DNA of 64,000 nt from Clostridium bovifaecis (GTDB lineage: Bacteria > Bacillota > Clostridia > Clostridiales > Clostridiaceae): positions 3,007,249 to 3,071,248 of the forward strand of contig CP046522.1 in NCBI GenBank assembly GCA_009738435.1. The letters are read 5' to 3'. Every line of letters begins with the position of its first letter. The first letter of the stretch is position 1. Shown here one piece after another: positions 8,309 to 18,143 of the stretch. A program made the position numbers and the translations under genes. The notes below the pieces were generated by a model that ran no database searches, was not told the DNA's origin, and was given only the letters and a program-made list of their open reading frames with translations.

Positions 8309-10303
8309 ATGTTTATGAAACAAACACTTAAAGGAAAATTAGCTTTACTTTTATGTATAACTGCAGTTATACCCATAATATTTATTTCATTATTTAATTA
8401 TTATATACACAGAAATACAGCTGAAGAAGACTTTTACAAGCTAATGCAAAGTTCGTCTAATAATGTATCATCCGTAGTAACTGATACTGTTAGGTATAAT
8501 GTAGAAGCTGTAAATATGCTTAGCGTAAATGATTACATAACCAGCATAACTTCTGCTCCAATTTTGGAGACACCTATGAAAAAGTTCCTTTATAGTTTTA
8601 AAAATACTCATGAAGATGTTTTGACAGCTTATTTTGGAAATGTATTAGGTAAGCAATATGCTACTGTTGCCAAGTTACCTGAAGGATTTGATCCAAGAAC
8701 TAGACCTTGGTATAAGGATGCTATGGCTTCTGAAGGTAAGGCTATTATAACTTCTCCTTATGAAGATTCAAACGAAAAAGGAAGATATGTTATCACTGTA
8801 GCTAAAACAGTAAAAAATGCAAGTGGACAACTTGTAGGAGTCGTAGGAACAGATATATCTCTTTCTCATCTTGCTGATGTGGTTTCTAATATAAAACTTG
8901 GTAAAAATGGTTATACTGCTGTAATAGATTCCTCTAATAAAATTATAGCAATAAACAACAAAGATTTATTAGGAAAAACCTCTAAAGAAGAGCCTTGGAT
9001 TAATGACGTAATCAAGAACCTAAATTCTAATTCTTTGGCAAACATCAATGGATCCAAATACATTTCCTATACTATTGAAAACAAAGAAACTGGATATAAA
9101 ATTGCTTCACTTATCCCCGAAAGTGAGTTAAGTTCACTTCTATCTAAAGCAAGAAATTCTATAATCTTTGCCAGTTTAATATTTCTAATTATAGCTATAG
9201 TTATAGGTAACATATTTGGAGGGCAAATTTCAAAATCTATAAACAAGTTGGTCATGGTAATTGATACTATTAGTAATGGTGACTTTTCTCATTCCATTGA
9301 ATCTAATAAGAAAGATACCTTAGAAATTCAAACAGTAACAAATTCATTAAATAAAATGGTAAAAGATATAAATACATTACTTAAGAACATTAAGGATTCA
9401 TCTGTTAGTCTTAAGGAGTCTTCTGAAAATCTAGTGACAGTAACCGAAGAATCCAGTGCAGCTTCTGATGAAATAGCTCAAGCTATTCAAAGTATTTCTG
9501 CTAATACATCAGACCAGTCCTCTGATTTAAAGACAAGTTCTGATTCTATCCTTGACCTTGAAAAAGAAGTGGATAATTCTCTTTTAAATAGTAGAGTTAT
9601 GAATGAAGCATCAATGAAAGTTAGCAAAGCTGCAGAAAATGGCATTAGCAGCATAGAGGAGTTAAAGAAGAACTATAAACTTAATTCAGAAGCAACTGAT
9701 AAACTTTTAGAAGAAGTAGACACTTTAGATAAAAGTTCCCAAAAAATAATGTCAATAACAAATAGCATAAAAACTATTACTGAACAAACTAATCTATTAG
9801 CCTTAAATGCTAGTATTGAAGCTGCACGAGCTGGTGAAGCTGGACGTGGTTTTGCTGTAGTTGCTGAAGAGGTTAGAAAGTTAGCCGAAGAATCTGCTGA
9901 ATTTGCTTCTCAGATAAATGAGGTTTTAACTGTAATGCAGTACAACACAAACATAGTAATAGATGGAATAAAAAATAGTAAGTATTTGAACGATTTAACA
10001 GGCAATAGCGTAAATATTACAAGCTCAAGTTTTGAAAGCATATCAAAAGACTTACAAGGTTTACAATTATATATTGATAAAGTAACATCTTCTTTGGATA
10101 ATATAAATTCTCATAAACACAAGGTTATAGAGAATATTTCTAGTACCTTGAGCTTATCAGAACATATAGCATCTACAACTGAAGGAGTTAGTGCTTCAAC
10201 AGAGGAACAGGCTGCTGGCTTCCAACAGGTTGTAACCCTTGCAGAATCTTTAGCATCCCTTGCAGCCACACTTGAAGAAAATGTAGAAAAATTCAATATA
10301 TAA
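8309..10303 (+). CDS. Methyl-accepting chemotaxis protein with dCache sensor
   Basis: Transmembrane chemoreceptor of 664 residues. Order: TM1 (about 10-32), extracellular double-Cache domain (about 35-275, with the family motif [10 protein letters not shown] near residue 130 and GTDISLSHL near 190), TM2 (about 283-303), HAMP linker, then the cytoplasmic signalling coiled coil. The hairpin tip that contacts CheA/CheW is intact ([20 protein letters not shown], then [20 protein letters not shown]). The ATG at 8309 is 8 bases after AAGGAGGA. The PWYKDA-type motif in dCache_1 domains often goes with amino acid or related small-ligand binding, but the ligand is not known here. It is a single gene followed directly by a composite hairpin element. 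Confidence 0.93.
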   Translation: MFMKQTLKGKLALLLCITAVIPIIFISLFNYYIHRNTAEEDFYKLMQSSSNNVSSVVTDTVRYNVEAVNMLSVNDYITSITSAPILETPMKKFLYSFKNTHEDVLTAYFGNVLGKQYATVAKLPEGFDPRTRPWYKDAMASEGKAIITSPYEDSNEKGRYVITVAKTVKNASGQLVGVVGTDISLSHLADVVSNIKLGKNGYTAVIDSSNKIIAINNKDLLGKTSKEEPWINDVIKNLNSNSLANINGSKYISYTIENKETGYKIASLIPESELSSLLSKARNSIIFASLIFLIIAIVIGNIFGGQISKSINKLVMVIDTISNGDFSHSIESNKKDTLEIQTVTNSLNKMVKDINTLLKNIKDSSVSLKESSENLVTVTEESSAASDEIAQAIQSISANTSDQSSDLKTSSDSILDLEKEVDNSLLNSRVMNEASMKVSKAAENGISSIEELKKNYKLNSEATDKLLEEVDTLDKSSQKIMSITNSIKTITEQTNLLALNASIEAARAGEAGRGFAVVAEEVRKLAEESAEFASQINEVLTVMQYNTNIVIDGIKNSKYLNDLTGNSVNITSSSFESISKDLQGLQLYIDKVTSSLDNINSHKHKVIENISSTLSLSEHIASTTEGVSASTEEQAAGFQQVVTLAESLASLAATLEENVEKFNI

Positions 10304-10370
10304 GAATTTTGCGACGCAAAATTCCTAGTGGAAAAGTGGAGGCGCCTATAGACGCCTCCACTTTTCCACT
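10304..10370 (+). repeat. Composite hairpin repeat after chemoreceptor stop
   Basis: Two stems stand in tandem immediately after the TAA at 10301-10303. The first (10304-10324) is GAATTTTGC-GAC-GCAAAATTC. The second has 18-bp perfect arms (10327-10344 and 10353-10370; AGTGGAAAAGTGGAGGCG) with an 8-base loop. The same two-part order, in the same orientation relative to the stop codon, occurs after helD and after the DUF2156 gene. The second stem could act as a terminator, although only a weak T-rich tail follows. Confidence 0.75.
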
Positions 10371-10516
10371 CTAATATTGTTCTAATATTCCTAACTGTGA
10401 CTTTGCCGCCTAACTAGCACTTTGCGCTCTAACCTGAAATATTTTGTGTTTGTGTGTCAATTTTCTTTCACTCCTTAAATATAATATAAAGGATACGAAA
10501 ATAGGAGTGTGATTTT

Positions 10517-11620
10517 GTGAAGGGTGAATTTAGGCATTTTTTTCCTGGAGGAAATACTTCGAAAGGTTTTTATTCTTTTTACAGGTATATACTATCTCAA
10601 GAAACAGCTAGAAGAATTATCTGTATAAAAGGAGGTCCTGGTACTGGGAAGTCCTCACTTATGAAGAGAATTGGTCAATATTTTAATGAAAAAGGATACA
10701 ACATAGAATATCACCATTGCTCCTCTGATAATAATTCCCTAGATGGAGTTGTTATTAAAGGATTAAATGTTGCATTTATAGATGCAACTGCCCCTCATGT
10801 AGTGGATCCAGTAAACCCAGGTGCAGTAGATGAAATTTTAAATATGGGTGATTGTTGGAATGAAAGAAACTTTAGTGAATACAGAAATTCTATAATATCA
10901 ACTAATAAACAAATAGGAAAAACCTTCAAACGTGCCTATAGATATATAGGTGCTGCTAAAACTATACACGATGAATGGAGTTCTTATAACGCCGAAGCTC
11001 TAAACAATTCTAAGCTAAATTTATTTAAAGAAAGCTTAAAAAGCGAAATCTTTGGAGATATTCCTGTATCTAACACAGGAAATGACAGGCATTTATTTGC
11101 TACAGCCTTCACTCCTAATGGAATAGTAACTTATGTAGACTCAATAATTGCAAATTATAAGAGGGTCTATGTTTTAAACGGGGAACCAGGTACAGGTAAA
11201 ACCAGTGTTCTATCTTATATATGTGACGAAGCTCTAAAAAGAGGACTTTCAGTAGAAGTATATCATGATCCTCTAATCCCAGATAGAATAGAACATCTGC
11301 TTATTCCTGATTTAAGCATTGCTTTACTTACTTCTAATGAGATAAATAAAAGAAACTTTGTTGGAAATCAAATCAATATGGAAGACTTCTTAAATAAAAA
11401 ACTTCTTGATAAGTCTTCTGAAGAGATTCAAGATGCTAAAGATACCTTTTATTTATTATTGAATAAGGGCTTAGCAGTAATTGCTAAAGCTAAGGCTCTT
11501 CACGATGAACTTGAAAGATTCTATATTCCAAATATGGATTTTGGTAAGGTTGAAGATAAATTTAATGACATTATAACTAAACTCCTAAAGTATGAAAAAG
11601 AATATAAAACTAAATTATAA
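10517..11620 (+). CDS. Duplicated P-loop ATPase, PRK06851-like
   Basis: Cytoplasmic protein of 367 residues with two tandem nucleotide-binding halves. The first Walker A is KGGPGTGKSSLMKRI (about residues 35-49) and the second is NGEPGTGKTSVLSYI (about 222-236). Each half continues with a similar layout (VEYHH / VEVYHDP after the P-loop), so the gene looks like an internal duplication. It resembles the clostridial ATPase family labelled PRK06851, which to my knowledge has no proven function. Start is GTG at 10517, 9 bases after AGGAG. It lies alone, upstream of the germination operon and separated from it by a terminator, so any link to sporulation is only positional. Confidence 0.75.
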   Translation: MKGEFRHFFPGGNTSKGFYSFYRYILSQETARRIICIKGGPGTGKSSLMKRIGQYFNEKGYNIEYHHCSSDNNSLDGVVIKGLNVAFIDATAPHVVDPVNPGAVDEILNMGDCWNERNFSEYRNSIISTNKQIGKTFKRAYRYIGAAKTIHDEWSSYNAEALNNSKLNLFKESLKSEIFGDIPVSNTGNDRHLFATAFTPNGIVTYVDSIIANYKRVYVLNGEPGTGKTSVLSYICDEALKRGLSVEVYHDPLIPDRIEHLLIPDLSIALLTSNEINKRNFVGNQINMEDFLNKKLLDKSSEEIQDAKDTFYLLLNKGLAVIAKAKALHDELERFYIPNMDFGKVEDKFNDIITKLLKYEKEYKTKL

Positions 11621-11633
11621 TTTATGCAGTTAA

Positions 11634-11665
11634 AAGAGGATGTCTAATTTAGCATCCTCTTCTTT
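11634..11665 (+). terminator. Rho-independent terminator
   Basis: A 9-bp perfect stem (AAGAGGATG, 11634-11642, with 11653-11661), 10-base loop and T-rich tail lie 13 bases after the ATPase stop codon. Confidence 0.75.
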
Positions 11666-11778
11666 TAGCTTTTATAAAAAATAATATCGCATTAAAAATT
11701 AATCTTGTGAAATACTACTATAATAAAAAGCAAGCTGTCCTTTTTGACATAAAATAACCTGTATAGGAGGGTATAGAA

Positions 11779-13359
11779 ATGTCTCCACTTTTTAAACTAA
11801 AAAGAAAAGTAAATATACCTTCGAGCTTTAACTTTTCTGATACGGAAGAAAAGCCAGATAAACAGAAATGTGATACAAAGCTATTAACTAAGGACTTTAC
11901 TGTAAATATTGATATATTAAAAAAAGAATTTAACTATCCTTTAAATAGTGATCTATACATTCGTAATGTTTACATAAGCTCCTTAAAAGCTACAGGAATC
12001 CTATTCTGCATAGGTGTAATAAGTAATTTAAAAACTCTTGAAGAACATATACTGGCTCCTCTACTAGAAAATTGTAATGAAATTAATAAAGATAATGCAA
12101 TAGATGATATAATGATAAAAATATTAACAATAAAGCAATCAAAAAAATCCTCTGATGTATCTTTAATTGTAGATGATATATTGAATGGACATACAGCACT
12201 TATTATAGATGGTTACGATGAAGCTATTTTAATGTCTGCAGAAGGAATTGAACACCGCTCTGTAGAAAGGCCTTCCAATGAAAATGTATTAAAAGGCCCT
12301 AAGGAAGCTTTTATAGAATCTTCGGTGGTAAACCGTTCCCTAATAAGGAAACAAATTAGAAATAAAAATTTAATAACAGAAAGCATAGTAGTAGGTGAAC
12401 TTTCTCCATCCGATATATCCTTGATGTATATGAAAAATATTGTAGATGATAGAATAGTAGAAAGAGTTAAAAAAAGGATAACCCAGATTAAAGTTGATAC
12501 TATACAAAATACTGAAATGTTAGAGCAGCATATTGAGGAAAGACCTTACTCTTTGGTACCTACTGTTCTATACACTGAAAGAGCAGATAGAGCAGTCTCC
12601 TATATATTAGAAGGTCATGTAGCGTTAATCATGGATAACTCACCTGCAGCCTTGATTCTTCCTGTAACATTTTGGACATTTTTTCATACCGGAGAAGAAC
12701 AATATCAAAGGTGGGCTTATGGAAACTTTATTCGACTTATTCGTGCTATAGCTTTTATAGTTTCTTTTTTAACCCCATCTTTATATATAGCTGCAACAAA
12801 TTATCATCAAGATATGCTTCCTTCAGACCTCCTTCTTGCTATCGCTGGAACTCGCGAAACTATTCCGCTGCCTGTAATTGCAGAAGTCCTTCTGATGGAA
12901 ATATCTTTTGAGCTAATTCGAGAAGCTAGTACAAGAATACCTGCTACTATTGGTCCTACTATTGGTATAGTTGGTGCTCTTATCTTAGGGCAGGCTGCTG
13001 TAGAAGCAAATATAGTAAGCCCTATATTAGTAATAATTGTAGCCCTAACAGGGCTTGCTTCCTTTGCAATTCCTGAAATAAGCTTTAGTTACTTAATAAG
13101 AATAGGAAAATTTATTGGTATCTTCTTTTCCTCTATTCTTGGATTATTTGGACTTAGTGGGTTTTTAATTGGCTTTACTGCTTACTTAATAAGTATAAAA
13201 TCTTTTGGAGTACCATTTCTTGCTCCGCTAGCTCCACACTATAGTTCTTCAAGGGATATAATTATGCGTCCTCCTGTCTGGAAAGAATTTATACGGCCCT
13301 TTAATCTAAGTACAAAGAATAAAATAAAAAAGAAACCGCCAAAAGGAGGTTTAAAATAA
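11779..13359 (+). CDS. Spore germination protein, GerA family A subunit
   Basis: A subunit of a nutrient germinant receptor in the inner spore membrane, 526 residues (typical 480-550). The N-terminal half (to about residue 290) is the soluble GerA domain, with diagnostic segments HTALIIDGYDEAILMSAEGIE-like sequence near 140, EAFIESSVVNRSLIRKQIRN near 185, and LEQHIEERPYSLVPTVLYTERAD near 250. The C-terminal half holds four to five membrane segments including IGIVGALILGQAAVEANIVS. The start has AGGAGG 10 bases upstream. The stop overlaps the start of the B-subunit gene by one base, with AAAGGAGG inside its last codons, so expression is coupled. The A-B-C order matches a gerAA-AB-AC-type operon. 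Confidence 0.95.
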   Translation: MSPLFKLKRKVNIPSSFNFSDTEEKPDKQKCDTKLLTKDFTVNIDILKKEFNYPLNSDLYIRNVYISSLKATGILFCIGVISNLKTLEEHILAPLLENCNEINKDNAIDDIMIKILTIKQSKKSSDVSLIVDDILNGHTALIIDGYDEAILMSAEGIEHRSVERPSNENVLKGPKEAFIESSVVNRSLIRKQIRNKNLITESIVVGELSPSDISLMYMKNIVDDRIVERVKKRITQIKVDTIQNTEMLEQHIEERPYSLVPTVLYTERADRAVSYILEGHVALIMDNSPAALILPVTFWTFFHTGEEQYQRWAYGNFIRLIRAIAFIVSFLTPSLYIAATNYHQDMLPSDLLLAIAGTRETIPLPVIAEVLLMEISFELIREASTRIPATIGPTIGIVGALILGQAAVEANIVSPILVIIVALTGLASFAIPEISFSYLIRIGKFIGIFFSSILGLFGLSGFLIGFTAYLISIKSFGVPFLAPLAPHYSSSRDIIMRPPVWKEFIRPFNLSTKNKIKKKPPKGGLK

Positions 13360-14459
13360 TGATTAAAGAATCCGATGATAAGATTGGATGGAGAGAGGTT
13401 TTTGCTATCTCAATATATGCCATGGGATTAGAACTTACAAATTCAACTCCTGTTCTGTTAGTAAAGGAGGTAGAAAATGCTATTTGGATAATTCCTATAG
13501 TTTCTTTTCTAGTTATACTGCTTCCTCTTTCAATACTTATGTACTTATTGAAAACTTATAAAAATAAGAATTTAGTGGAGCTCATTTATGATTTAATGGG
13601 CAATTTTCTTGGAAAATTAATAAACTTCACCCTATTTGCCGTTATTTTTTCAGCATTTATTATAGATACTAGAGACTATATTGATATAGTTTCAACCTTG
13701 TTCTTTCCTAATACCCCTTTAATAGTGCTTTATATATTTTTCATATGGGTAATATATTTTATAGCTACTCGCGGTCTAGAAACTATAGGAAGGACTTGCT
13801 GGATGACATTTATTCCACTGTCAGTTACTCTATCCATGCTGATAATTCTAGTGTGGCCTGAAGTAAACTTTTCGTATCTATATCCCTTAGGAGGACCAGG
13901 ATTTTCTAAAATTATAAAATCGGGAATTACAAGCAGTTCTCTTTTTAGTGATGCCTTTGCCATAGCGATTTTTTTCCCCCATGTTAGGGATTATAAATCT
14001 TATAAATCAGGAGCCTATTTAGGATTAATAGCTACTGTAGCTTATATTTCTTTCTTTTTTATTATTTTTACAGCTGCTTTTGGTTCTAATTTACTAAGTT
14101 TAGTAAGCTATCCTTATCATCAGCTTACTAGAATAGCCACCCTAGGAAGATTTTCTGCAAACTTAGAGGCTTTTTTCTTCTTTTTCTGGATCGTTGCTTC
14201 AGCACTACGCTATGCCATATATTCTTACATGGCCGCTGCTCTATTAGGTGCTACTTTCCATATATCAAACTATGAGAAATTACTATTACCGCTATCAATT
14301 GTAGCTATATTTTTAAGCCCAATGATAGAAAATTTTATACAATCAGCCTTAGTTTTAAGAAGTATCTTATTAGGCACCCTTGGGTTAATTTTTATAATTA
14401 TCCCTTTTCCCCTTATGTTGTTGTATAAGCTAAAAAGGGGGAAAAATAATGAAACATAA
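13359..14459 (+). CDS. Spore germination permease, GerA family B subunit
   Basis: Integral membrane subunit of the germinant receptor, 366 residues, related to amino acid/polyamine permeases and carrying about ten hydrophobic helices throughout. Family features are the opening I(S)IYAMGLELTNSTPVLLVKE, the helix pair around DTRDYIDIVSTLFFPNTP and the segment FFPHVRDYKSYKSGAY near residue 205. This subunit is thought to bind the germinant. It overlaps the A gene by one base and the C gene by 11 bases. The C-gene ribosome site (AAAAAGGGGG) lies inside its last codons. Confidence 0.95.
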   Translation: MIKESDDKIGWREVFAISIYAMGLELTNSTPVLLVKEVENAIWIIPIVSFLVILLPLSILMYLLKTYKNKNLVELIYDLMGNFLGKLINFTLFAVIFSAFIIDTRDYIDIVSTLFFPNTPLIVLYIFFIWVIYFIATRGLETIGRTCWMTFIPLSVTLSMLIILVWPEVNFSYLYPLGGPGFSKIIKSGITSSSLFSDAFAIAIFFPHVRDYKSYKSGAYLGLIATVAYISFFFIIFTAAFGSNLLSLVSYPYHQLTRIATLGRFSANLEAFFFFFWIVASALRYAIYSYMAAALLGATFHISNYEKLLLPLSIVAIFLSPMIENFIQSALVLRSILLGTLGLIFIIIPFPLMLLYKLKRGKNNET

Positions 14460-15689
14460 ACTTTTAGCCTTAACTTTAATATTCTTAATGATTTTTCCTT
14501 TGATGGGGTGTTGGGATAAGATTGAGGTAGAAGAGCTTGGATACGTGGCCGTTATTGGTATAGATAAAAGAGAGGATAATTTTCTAGACGTCACCTTCCG
14601 AATAACTAATGCTCAAGTAGGAACTTCTACTAAGACCACAGTAGATGAACCTCCACATGCTACTATAACTCTTGCTGCCACAGATATTTTATCAGCTCGG
14701 GAACTGGCAGATACTTCTATAACAAGAAGATTGACCTTCACTCATACTGTTGCCATTGTTGTAAGTGAAGAACTAGCAAAGTCTGAAGAATTTTATCAAA
14801 TATTAGAACCAGCCCTTAGGGATGTAGATCTTCGAGAAAAAATTAATTTAATAGTTTCCCGTGAAAAAGCTTCGGATTTTATTCGTAGAAATAGCCCACA
14901 GCTAGAAACCCGCCCTGGTAAATTTTACGATTTTATGTCTGAAAGGTGGCGTGAAAGCGGTATAGTGCCCCAATCTAACCTTCATAGATTCATTCAACGC
15001 ACAGAAGATAATACTAGTGCCTATATGGCTATATATGCTACCTGCAAAGATGTACCTTCTAATATTGTATCCGATAGTAACTTTGATTACATAGCAGGTG
15101 AAGTTCCTAAAAAAAGCGCTAATCCTACTCAAATGATTGGCTCTGCCATTTTTAGAGAAGGAAAAATGGTCAGTTCTATTACAGGAGAAGAAACAAGACT
15201 TGCCTTATTACTGCGCCCTAAATCTGAATTACATAGGATTACTATGGCTTTCCCAGATCCTATGGACGAAAGGCTTAAAATTACTGGCGCAATATCTGTA
15301 AGAAAAAAAGCAAAAGTTAAAGTAGATGTAAGTGAGGGAGAACCAAAATATATGTGAAAGTCCCTGTAAGGTTAGAAATACTAGGAGTTCCTAGTCTTAT
15401 AGATTATATAACCGACTTAAAAAGACAGGATATTTTAGAACGCTCCTTAGAAGAGTATCTACAAGAAAGAGCAATGTCCTTGGTTGATAAAACGCAAAAT
15501 CAGATAGGCGGAGAGCCATTTATGTGGGGATATAGCGCCAGAAAGCAGTTCTGGACATTAGAAGAATTCAGAAAATACGATTGGATGAAGAATTACCCTA
15601 AAGCAAAAGTTTATATAAAATTTGATGTATCTATTAAAAACTTTGGAAGAATACTTCATCCGCCTAAGCTAAAGCAAAAGATAGATTAG
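14449..15689 (+). pseudogene. Spore germination lipoprotein, GerA family C subunit, split by frameshift
   Basis: Two overlapping reading frames together make one normal-length Ger(x)C protein (about 412 residues). Frame one (14449-15357) has a lipoprotein signal with lipobox PLMGC (Cys at residue 22), then WDKIEVEELGYVAVIGIDK and the family's N and middle domains. It stops at TGA 15355-15357. Frame two (15354-15689) continues the C-terminal domain, with LDKTQNQIGGEPFMWGYSAR-like sequence and a proper end. Removing one AT unit from the ATATAT at 15348-15353 restores a seamless reading (EPKYVKVPVRLEI). The GTGA overlap leaves open coupled translation of two pieces. The break could be a real mutation that disables this receptor, a reversible repeat change or a sequencing error. 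Confidence 0.85.
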
Positions 15690-15733
15690 TAAAGCCTTAG
15701 AATATAGCTTTTAAATCTTTAAATAATTTTTAT

Positions 15734-15771
15734 AATATAAAAGAGTTCCAAGTCTGGAACTCTTTTATATT
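15734..15771. terminator. Bidirectional terminator between converging genes
   Basis: A 17-bp perfect stem (arms 15734-15750 and 15755-15771, centre AAGAGTTCCA / TGGAACTCTT) with a 4-base loop lies between the converging germination operon and MATE gene. It overlaps the MATE stop codon. A- and T-rich arm ends give a T-run on either strand. Confidence 0.85.
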
Positions 15772-17146
15772 ACATAACCATCTCTGCTTTTGCAGCTGAC
15801 TTTTTCTCTTCCTTACCTAAACTCTTAATACCCTTATATAAATACACTGCTGTAATAATAGTAGCCATAGTATCCGAAATCGGTGCTGACATCCATACGC
15901 CATTAATATGAAATATTCCTGGTAAAATTAATAACATTGGTATTAGAATTAACACCTGTCTTGACAAAGATAACAGCATAGATACTTTAGCTCTACCTAT
16001 AGCTTGGAAATAATTTGAACCAACTATTTGGAATCCTATAACTGGAAGCATACATAGGAAAATTCTTATTCCATTTACTCCTATCTTAAGCAGCTCTTTA
16101 TCTGTCTTATTGAAAACTCCAATTAGAGCCTCAGGGAATACTTCAATTACTACTAGCGCTATAGCTCCAATAGAAACTGCACCTATTATAGCCAATTTAA
16201 GAGCTTCTTTGACTCTTGCATATTGCTTAGCTCCATAATTATATCCAATTATAGGCTGTACAGCTTGGTTAACAGATATCATAGACATTACGATAAGCAT
16301 CGTAACACTATTTATTACACCCATGGCTCCAATTGCCAAATCTCCACCATAAGCCATTAGTTGTTTGTTAAATAATATATTAATAGCACTTGAAGCTACC
16401 TGCATAGCAAATGGAGCCATACCTATCGCAACAATATCTTTGAAAATTTTCCTATCTATCTTGAAATTTTCTTTCTTTAGTTTTAGAGTACTATTCTTTC
16501 CTCTAAAATGAGATACAACCCATATTGTATTTGCAAATTGCGAAATAATAGTAGCTAGTGCTGCCCCTTGAACTCCCATCTTAAATACAAAAATAAAAAT
16601 CGGGTCTAAAATTATATTTAATCCCGCTCCAATAAGCATTGTGTACATAGCAATTTTAGGATTTCCTTCTGAACGAATAAGATTATTTAGACCAAACCCC
16701 ACATTTTGAAATATAGTTCCGAATAATATTATTGATAAATAATCATTAGCATAATCTATTGTATTTTGACTTGCACCAAAAGATCTAAGTATTGGCCCTT
16801 TTATTATAAAAGATAATATGCTAACTAGAATAGCTACTGCAATTAGTAATATAAAAGCATTTCCTAAAATTTTCTCTGCCATATCTTTATCCTTTTTTCC
16901 TAGGCTTATAGAAACAAGCACACCTGATCCCATTCCTATAAGCATAGCAAATCCTGCAGTTATAACCATAATAGGAAATGTAACACTCAATCCAGCAAGT
17001 GCCAAAGATCCTACGCCCCTACCTATATATATTCTGTCTACAATATTGTATAATGCATTAACCAAGGTCCCAACTATAGCTGGAATAAAAAACTTGATTA
17101 ATAGTTTTAAAATTTTTTCTTGCCCTAATTCTTTTGTCTTATCCAT
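15770..17146 (-). CDS. MATE family multidrug/cation efflux transporter
   Basis: Twelve-helix sodium- or proton-driven exporter of 458 residues, the normal family length. The two homologous MatE halves are visible: the first begins LIKFFIPAIVGTLVNALYNIVDRIYIGRGVG, the second is around GVINSVTMLIVMSMISVNQAVQPIIGYNYGA. The SVNQAVQPIIGYNYGA motif is typical of the clostridial branch. GGGGG lies upstream of the ATG, though at a long distance. A palindrome near 17260, upstream of the start, could be a MarR-type operator. Substrate is unknown. Confidence 0.92.
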   Translation of the reverse strand: MDKTKELGQEKILKLLIKFFIPAIVGTLVNALYNIVDRIYIGRGVGSLALAGLSVTFPIMVITAGFAMLIGMGSGVLVSISLGKKDKDMAEKILGNAFILLIAVAILVSILSFIIKGPILRSFGASQNTIDYANDYLSIILFGTIFQNVGFGLNNLIRSEGNPKIAMYTMLIGAGLNIILDPIFIFVFKMGVQGAALATIISQFANTIWVVSHFRGKNSTLKLKKENFKIDRKIFKDIVAIGMAPFAMQVASSAINILFNKQLMAYGGDLAIGAMGVINSVTMLIVMSMISVNQAVQPIIGYNYGAKQYARVKEALKLAIIGAVSIGAIALVVIEVFPEALIGVFNKTDKELLKIGVNGIRIFLCMLPVIGFQIVGSNYFQAIGRAKVSMLLSLSRQVLILIPMLLILPGIFHINGVWMSAPISDTMATIITAVYLYKGIKSLGKEEKKSAAKAEMVM

Positions 17147-17226
17147 ATTTCTCTTATCCCCCTTTATTCCTAAATATTATTTTAGCAATAATTATCTATT
17201 TAAAATGTAACTTTTACTACATATAA

Positions 17227-17277
17227 TTGCATAAGCAACTACATAATTATATCTAACTTTAGTTGTTATTGCAACTA
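17227..17277. promoter_or_regulatory. Palindromes upstream of the MATE gene
   Basis: The 353-base gap 17147-17499 holds no gene. It carries TAGTTG-N6-CAACTA (17260-17277) and a second small palindrome TTGC-ATAA-GCAA (17227-17238) upstream of the MATE start. The TTG/CAA arms resemble MarR-type operators, and MATE exporters are often so controlled, but no regulator gene adjoins. This is a weak prediction. Confidence 0.35.
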
Positions 17278-17508
17278 GTTTTTCATTTTTTCAAGCAAAA
17301 CTTCTCTAAATTAGAGATTAAATCTATTAGATTCTGAAATGTGTATCTAGGAAAACAAGCGTATAGATTTTAGCTGTTCTCTTATGCCTAAACTAAACTT
17401 ACTTCTAAAATAAGAATTTTATTTCTCGATTTTCTTAGTATAGTATATTAAATAAAAAACTTTATAAACTAATAATGCCTAAAAAATAAAGTAACTGGGG
17501 TGTTGAAA

Positions 17509-18027
17509 TTGAAATTTATGCTGATACGATTGGCAATGGCTGGAGTGTGGCTAATTACTGCATGTAAGTGGGGGGACTTGAAAAACTGGAAAAACTACTA
17601 TCCATCTATGTTATTCTTTGGAATGGGAGATCTGATTTACTGCTGTGTATTTCATAATCATCTTTTATGGGAATTTCAAACTGACCTTTTGGTTCCATCC
17701 CTCAATGAATTATTTGTAATACTATTTATATTTTTCCCTTCAACCTTACTATTTTTATCTAATTATCCTAAAAGGGCCAGTCATAAGATTATATACATAT
17801 CATTCTGGATAGCTGCCTATATGGTAATAGAGATAATAACCTTATTTATGGGTGTAATAAAACATTATAACGGTTGGACTCTCTGGTGGTCATTACTTCA
17901 TAATTCAATTCAATTTCCTATATTAAGACTTCATCATAAGAATCCCATTTTAGCTTGGACTGTTTCATTTATATTCCTGGGAATTATAATGTATATATTC
18001 AATATGCCATTTTTAATTAGGAAATAA
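17509..18027 (+). CDS. CBO0543-type membrane protein
   Basis: Small integral membrane protein, about 172 residues, with five or so hydrophobic helices. The segment KWGDLKNWKNYYPSMLFF followed by GDLIYCC matches the CBO0543 family, found in spore-forming firmicutes and without assigned function. I place the start at the TTG at 17509, 8 bases after CTGGGG; GTG at 17500 and ATG at 17518 are alternatives. It stands alone and is followed by a composite hairpin element shared with the converging helD gene. Confidence 0.75.
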   Translation: MKFMLIRLAMAGVWLITACKWGDLKNWKNYYPSMLFFGMGDLIYCCVFHNHLLWEFQTDLLVPSLNELFVILFIFFPSTLLFLSNYPKRASHKIIYISFWIAAYMVIEIITLFMGVIKHYNGWTLWWSLLHNSIQFPILRLHHKNPILAWTVSFIFLGIIMYIFNMPFLIRK

Positions 18028-18039
18028 GCAATTTATTTC

Positions 18040-18143
18040 AGTGGAGAAACCTTGAAAGGCAGTGGAGGAGTAGAGCAGTTGAGAACTTTAATTAAGAGTA
18101 TCTCTCCACTTCTCCACTAAGAATTTTGCTTCGCAAAATTCTT
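18040..18143. repeat. Composite hairpin repeat between converging genes
   Basis: Reading from the helD stop on the minus strand: first AAGAATTTTGC-GAA-GCAAAATTCTT (18143-18119, overlapping the stop codon), then arms AGTGGAGAA / TTCTCCACT (18118-18110 and 18048-18040) enclosing a weaker inner stem (TCTCCACT with AGTGGA). Order and orientation relative to the stop match the elements at 10304 and 34328. Confidence 0.7.

Noticed and set aside
15345..15360. Programmed -1 frameshift in the gerAC-type gene
   Set aside because: No X-XXY-YYZ slippery heptamer or downstream stem was seen, whereas one AT unit too many explains the break fully.
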